Assembly: GCA_035625915.1 (NCBI GenBank)
Contig: DASPOR010000210.1
Span: forward strand, 1 to 56,087
DNA: 56,087 nt
From: Alphaproteobacteria bacterium
GTDB lineage: Bacteria > Pseudomonadota > Alphaproteobacteria > JACZXZ01
Reading direction: 5' to 3'
Position numbers and translations under genes: made by a program. A model generated the notes under the pieces. It was not told the DNA's origin. It saw nothing but the letters and a program-made list of their open reading frames with translations, and searched no databases. Below, in pieces: positions 53,565 through 56,087 of the stretch (the stretch's first letter is position 1; each line of letters opens with the position of its first letter).

Positions 53565-55127
53565 TCACTCCCCGCCGGGGGCGAGTATCGACCCGGCGGG
53601 CACGGATGGTGTGCTCGAATGCATGGGGCCGATGCGGATGTATTTGACCAGCAAAAAGACATCGACGATCGCCAAGGTCGAATAGAAAAGCACGAAGCCG
53701 GCGATGCTGAAGATTACGTTGCCGGCCGGAACGTTGGACGCCGCGAGAAATGTCGGCAGCACGCCCTCGACGACCCAGGGCTGCCGGCCGTACTCGGCCA
53801 CGATCCAGCCGACCTCGGCGGCGAGCCACGGCATCGGCAGGCTCAAGAGTGCGAGCCACAGGAACCATTTGCGTTCGAGTCGCCGTCGCGACGCGAGGTA
53901 GAATGAAAGGGCAAAAAGGGCGATGAAATAGAATCCGCAGCCGACCATCAGCCGGAACGACCAGAAAAGTGCGAGCACGTCGGGGACGGTGTCGAGTGCC
54001 GCCTGATGGATCTGTGCGTCGGTGGCGGTCAGGATATCGGGCGTATATCGCTTGAGAAGGAGCGCATAGCCCAGATCATGGAGATACGGTTCCATCGCGG
54101 CCGAGGACGGAATCGTTGGATGGGCGCGCAGGTCCACGAGAAGCTTGTAGCCGATGAGGCCGTTGCGGATGCGCGCTTCGCCGGACGCGACGAGCTGCTT
54201 GATGCCGTGGACGGGCTGGTCGATCGAGCGCGTGGCGATTAGGCCGAGCAGCCACGGAATTGAAACCTGATATCGGTTGGTTTGGGCCGCCTGGTCGGGG
54301 ATGCTGAACAGCAGGAGACTGGCGGGCGGGTCTTCGGTTTCCCACATGGCCTCCATCGCGGCAATCTTCATTTTCTGGTTGAGCGTCGCGGTGTAACCGC
54401 TTTCGTCGCCGAGCACGACGACCGAAAGTGCCGACGCGAGCCCAAAGCTCGCCGCGACGGTCATCGAGCGCTTGGCGAATGCCACATGGCGGCCCCTAAG
54501 GAGATACCATGCGCTGATCGACAGTACGAACATCGAACCCGTGACGTATCCGGCACTCACGGTATGCACGAATTTCGACTGCGCGACCGGATTGAACAGC
54601 ACATCCCCGAAGGACGTGATTTCCATCCGCAGCGTCGCCGGATTGAAGCGGGCCCCCACGGGGTTCTGCATCCAGGCATTGGCGATGAGGATCCAAAGGG
54701 CCGAGAAATTGCTGCCGAGCGCCACGAGCCACGTCACGGTGAGATGCCCGATCCTGGAGAGCCGGTTCCAGCCGAAGAAGAAGAGGCCGACCAGCGTCGC
54801 TTCGAGGAAGAAGGCCATGAGGCCCTCGAGCGCCAAGGGTGCACCGAAAACATCGCCGACGTAATGGGCGTAATAGGCCCAGTTCGTGCCGAACTGGAAC
54901 TCCATGGTGATGCCGGTCGCGACCCCCATCGCGAAATTGATGCCGAACAGGACGCCCCAAAACTTCGTCATCTCGCGCCAGATCGTGCGCCTCGTCATGA
55001 CGTAAACGCTTTCCATGATCGCGAGCAAAATCGAGAGGCCGATGGTGAGCGGGACGAACAGGAAATGGTAGAGGGCTGTCAGCGCGAATTGTAGCCGCGA
55101 TAGCTGGACGACATCGAGCTCGGGCAT
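53565..55127 (-). CDS. cydA: Cytochrome bd ubiquinol oxidase subunit I
   Basis: A 520-residue haem-bearing subunit of the high-affinity quinol oxidase used in low oxygen. His21 in LQFALTALYHFLFVPLTIG corresponds to the E. coli haem d ligand. The Q-loop contains IPWLLGLIATRSIDQPVHGI, and the GRQPW motif is seen in AEYGRQPWVVEGVLPT. The start MPELDVVQLSRLQFA at 55127 follows a GGGGGGATTGAC site; an ATG at 55148 is in frame but unsupported. It forms the operon cydP-cydA-cydB-cydX on the - strand. Confidence 0.97.
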   Translation of the reverse strand: MPELDVVQLSRLQFALTALYHFLFVPLTIGLSILLAIMESVYVMTRRTIWREMTKFWGVLFGINFAMGVATGITMEFQFGTNWAYYAHYVGDVFGAPLALEGLMAFFLEATLVGLFFFGWNRLSRIGHLTVTWLVALGSNFSALWILIANAWMQNPVGARFNPATLRMEITSFGDVLFNPVAQSKFVHTVSAGYVTGSMFVLSISAWYLLRGRHVAFAKRSMTVAASFGLASALSVVVLGDESGYTATLNQKMKIAAMEAMWETEDPPASLLLFSIPDQAAQTNRYQVSIPWLLGLIATRSIDQPVHGIKQLVASGEARIRNGLIGYKLLVDLRAHPTIPSSAAMEPYLHDLGYALLLKRYTPDILTATDAQIHQAALDTVPDVLALFWSFRLMVGCGFYFIALFALSFYLASRRRLERKWFLWLALLSLPMPWLAAEVGWIVAEYGRQPWVVEGVLPTFLAASNVPAGNVIFSIAGFVLFYSTLAIVDVFLLVKYIRIGPMHSSTPSVPAGSILAPGGE

Positions 55128-55128
55128 G

Positions 55129-55305
55129 TCAATCCCCCCTCTCGACAAGGCTCTGGCCGAAGACGTTGGACGCCACGCGGTCGGTCGTTGCGTCGACGCG
55201 ATGGGAAGGGCCGAAGAAGGCGAAATAGAGCAGGATCAGCGCAATTACCTTGAACGCAAGGGCGGCGGCGATCTCGCACGCAAGCGTCCTGCCCCGATGC
55301 GTCAT
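55129..55305 (-). CDS. cydP: Cytochrome bd oxidase-associated small protein CydP
   Basis: A 58-residue peptide, MTHRGRTLACEIAAALAFKV then IALILLYFAFFGPSHR and a hydrophilic tail. A single hydrophobic span and its position just ahead of cydA match the CydP type of proteins encoded at the head of alphaproteobacterial cyd operons. Its stop (TGA) falls one base before the cydA ATG. It was placed by context and composition, since the family is short and variable. Only the in-frame ATG at 55305 gives the short form; the open frame runs to 55437. Confidence 0.75.
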   Translation of the reverse strand: MTHRGRTLACEIAAALAFKVIALILLYFAFFGPSHRVDATTDRVASNVFGQSLVERGD

Positions 55306-55457
55306 GTTTTTTGACCGGCCATGTGGACGGTACTCTCCCCCGTCGACATCATACAACCGCAAGCATCCCCAAGGCGAGAACCCATCTCCGAGTCGGCCCA
55401 AAATGCGCGAATTTTTTTGTTCAACCGAGGTGAGCAACCCCGGGACGTATCTGCGGC

Positions 55458-55545
55458 CTTGTGTAGCAAATCCGAAATTCGCGCTCCTTGGGGGCGAGGC
55501 CCGCTAGTGAATTTCGAATTCAAAGCGACACGAGAAACGACCTCT
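55458..55545. repeat. Degenerate copies of the GTGGCGAAT-family repeat
   Basis: TGTGTAGCAAATCCGAAATT CGCGC (55458-55482) resembles the left half of the element at 34726 (TGTGGCGAATCCGAAATTCG), with two changes. A second part (GTGAATTTCGAATTCAAAGC, 55506-55525) is a weaker echo. It lies between the cyd promoter region and the right-hand peptide gene. Confidence 0.5.
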
Positions 55546-55997
55546 CTGCCGTGCCGACAACCGGCGTCAGGGCTCGGTCATCCAAGTCGCGGCTATGGGA
55601 TGAGACCTTTGGCGCGGATGTGAACGTCCAGACGCGCAACAGCAAGCAGACAGCGGCGGCTCCGAGCGTTTTACACAATTACAATATTATATAATAAAAT
55701 ACTAATAACATATTTCAAGAAAGATAAGCTATCAGCGATATCGGTCGACGCTTTAAAACGTTTTCGCGGCTCTATTGAGAAAATCGAAAAACAATATTGA
55801 TACGAGGTGTATCGTTTTTCTATGGCTAAGGCACCATTGCACTCTTATACTTCGGGTTGCCTTTGCAGGGATCGTTTTTTGTTGGATCGCGATATCGCCG
55901 ACGTCGGGTTCCGCCTGCAATCGCGCCACGCGGCGTCGAGCCATGAACGCACCGATGCGCATCGTCAAATGGCTAAGGGAAAGAAAGGACGCACTCA
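55546..55997. other. Upstream region of the right-edge peptide gene
   Basis: It contains an AT-rich block (55665-55740: TTTTACACAATTACAATATT, then ATATAATAAAATAC), distinct from the surrounding GC-rich DNA, a good candidate for promoter or regulatory DNA. Possible elements are TTTACA at 55670 and TATAAT at 55690, but the 14-base spacing is short. Small open frames (55775-56020 and 55807-56034) overlap the peptide gene and are not convincing. Confidence 0.4.
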
Positions 55998-56087
55998 ATG
56001 GAAGCAAACGCAAATCCTGAAGTTCGCGAGCTAAGCGCTGGCGAGGTGGAATTCGTCAGCGGTGCTAACCAATCCTTATTTGGAGCC
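55998..56087 (+). CDS. Small peptide with a double-glycine-type leader, partial (3' end outside window)
   Basis: Thirty codons are visible, starting ATG 55998 after an AAAGGA site (55984-55989). The sequence opens MEANANPEVRELSAGEVEFV and continues SGANQSLFGA. The stretch RELSAGEVEFVSGA matches the leader of class II bacteriocins and other peptides cut by C39 peptidase-ABC exporters: Leu-Ser, acidic residues, Val, then Ser-Gly-Gly or Ser-Gly-Ala before the cut. What follows (NQSLFGA) would be the start of the core. The core and the stop lie outside the window, so nothing is known of length or modification. No exporter or immunity gene is visible here. Confidence 0.7.
   Translation, partial: MEANANPEVRELSAGEVEFVSGANQSLFGA

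Noticed and set aside
55807-56034. 75-residue open frame at the right end
   Set aside because: Overlaps the leader-peptide gene in another frame; composition is unspecific and it has no ribosome site.

Overview
The window is high-GC bacterial chromosome. Gene content and protein style point to an alphaproteobacterium, of Rhodospirillales or Hyphomicrobiales type: heterotetrameric sarcosine oxidase, class II DAHP synthase, a cydPABX oxidase operon, fused NitT/TauT permeases and CCCGGG-type palindromic repeats. The family-level placement is inference. No rRNA, CRISPR array or prophage was seen.

Layout. 1-4977: 3' part of soxA, then soxG, a membrane methyltransferase and an MFS exporter, all on +. 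5009-6496: glpK on -. 6600-13500: an accessory patch with a possible protease tail remnant, a frameshifted IS5-type transposase, a large SAM/cyclase/ATPase/TPR signalling protein, a carnitine-dehydrogenase-like enzyme, a decayed IS110-type transposase and a small secreted protein. 13855-21664: a lone DUF1989 enzyme, then a - strand block (SulP transporter, Gfo/Idh/MocA oxidoreductase, methyltransferase, ABC ATPase, fused double permease). 22255-30684: tRNA-Val(CAC), gph, glmU-glmS (UDP-GlcNAc synthesis), a glyoxalase-fold protein, and two succinate-semialdehyde dehydrogenase-type genes reading away from each other. 31013-43134: gor, DAHP synthase, a second membrane methyltransferase, a nicotinate phosphoribosyltransferase-nadE pair for NAD, gltX, a tandem pair of exported proteins, cysS and an amino-acid-type binding protein. 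43146-48653: small accessory genes (PilZ, DUF4189, a CYTH-like protein with an FUSC-like membrane partner, a Gly-rich exported peptide, SRPBCC, DinB) among palindromic repeats. 48913-52121: cimA, a TrmJ-like methyltransferase and a frameshifted rpsD. 52277-55305: cytochrome bd operon cydP-cydA-cydB-cydX on -. The last 90 bases begin a small peptide gene whose N-terminus looks like a double-glycine-type bacteriocin or peptide leader, cut by the window edge.

Most of the window is housekeeping and metabolic DNA. The points most worth a second look are the leader peptide at the right edge, the CYTH-like/FUSC-like pair, the composite palindromic repeats that recur at intergenic sites, and the frameshift in the essential gene rpsD. 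The small genes cydX and cydP and the leader-peptide gene are easy to miss because they are short or start inside longer open frames.
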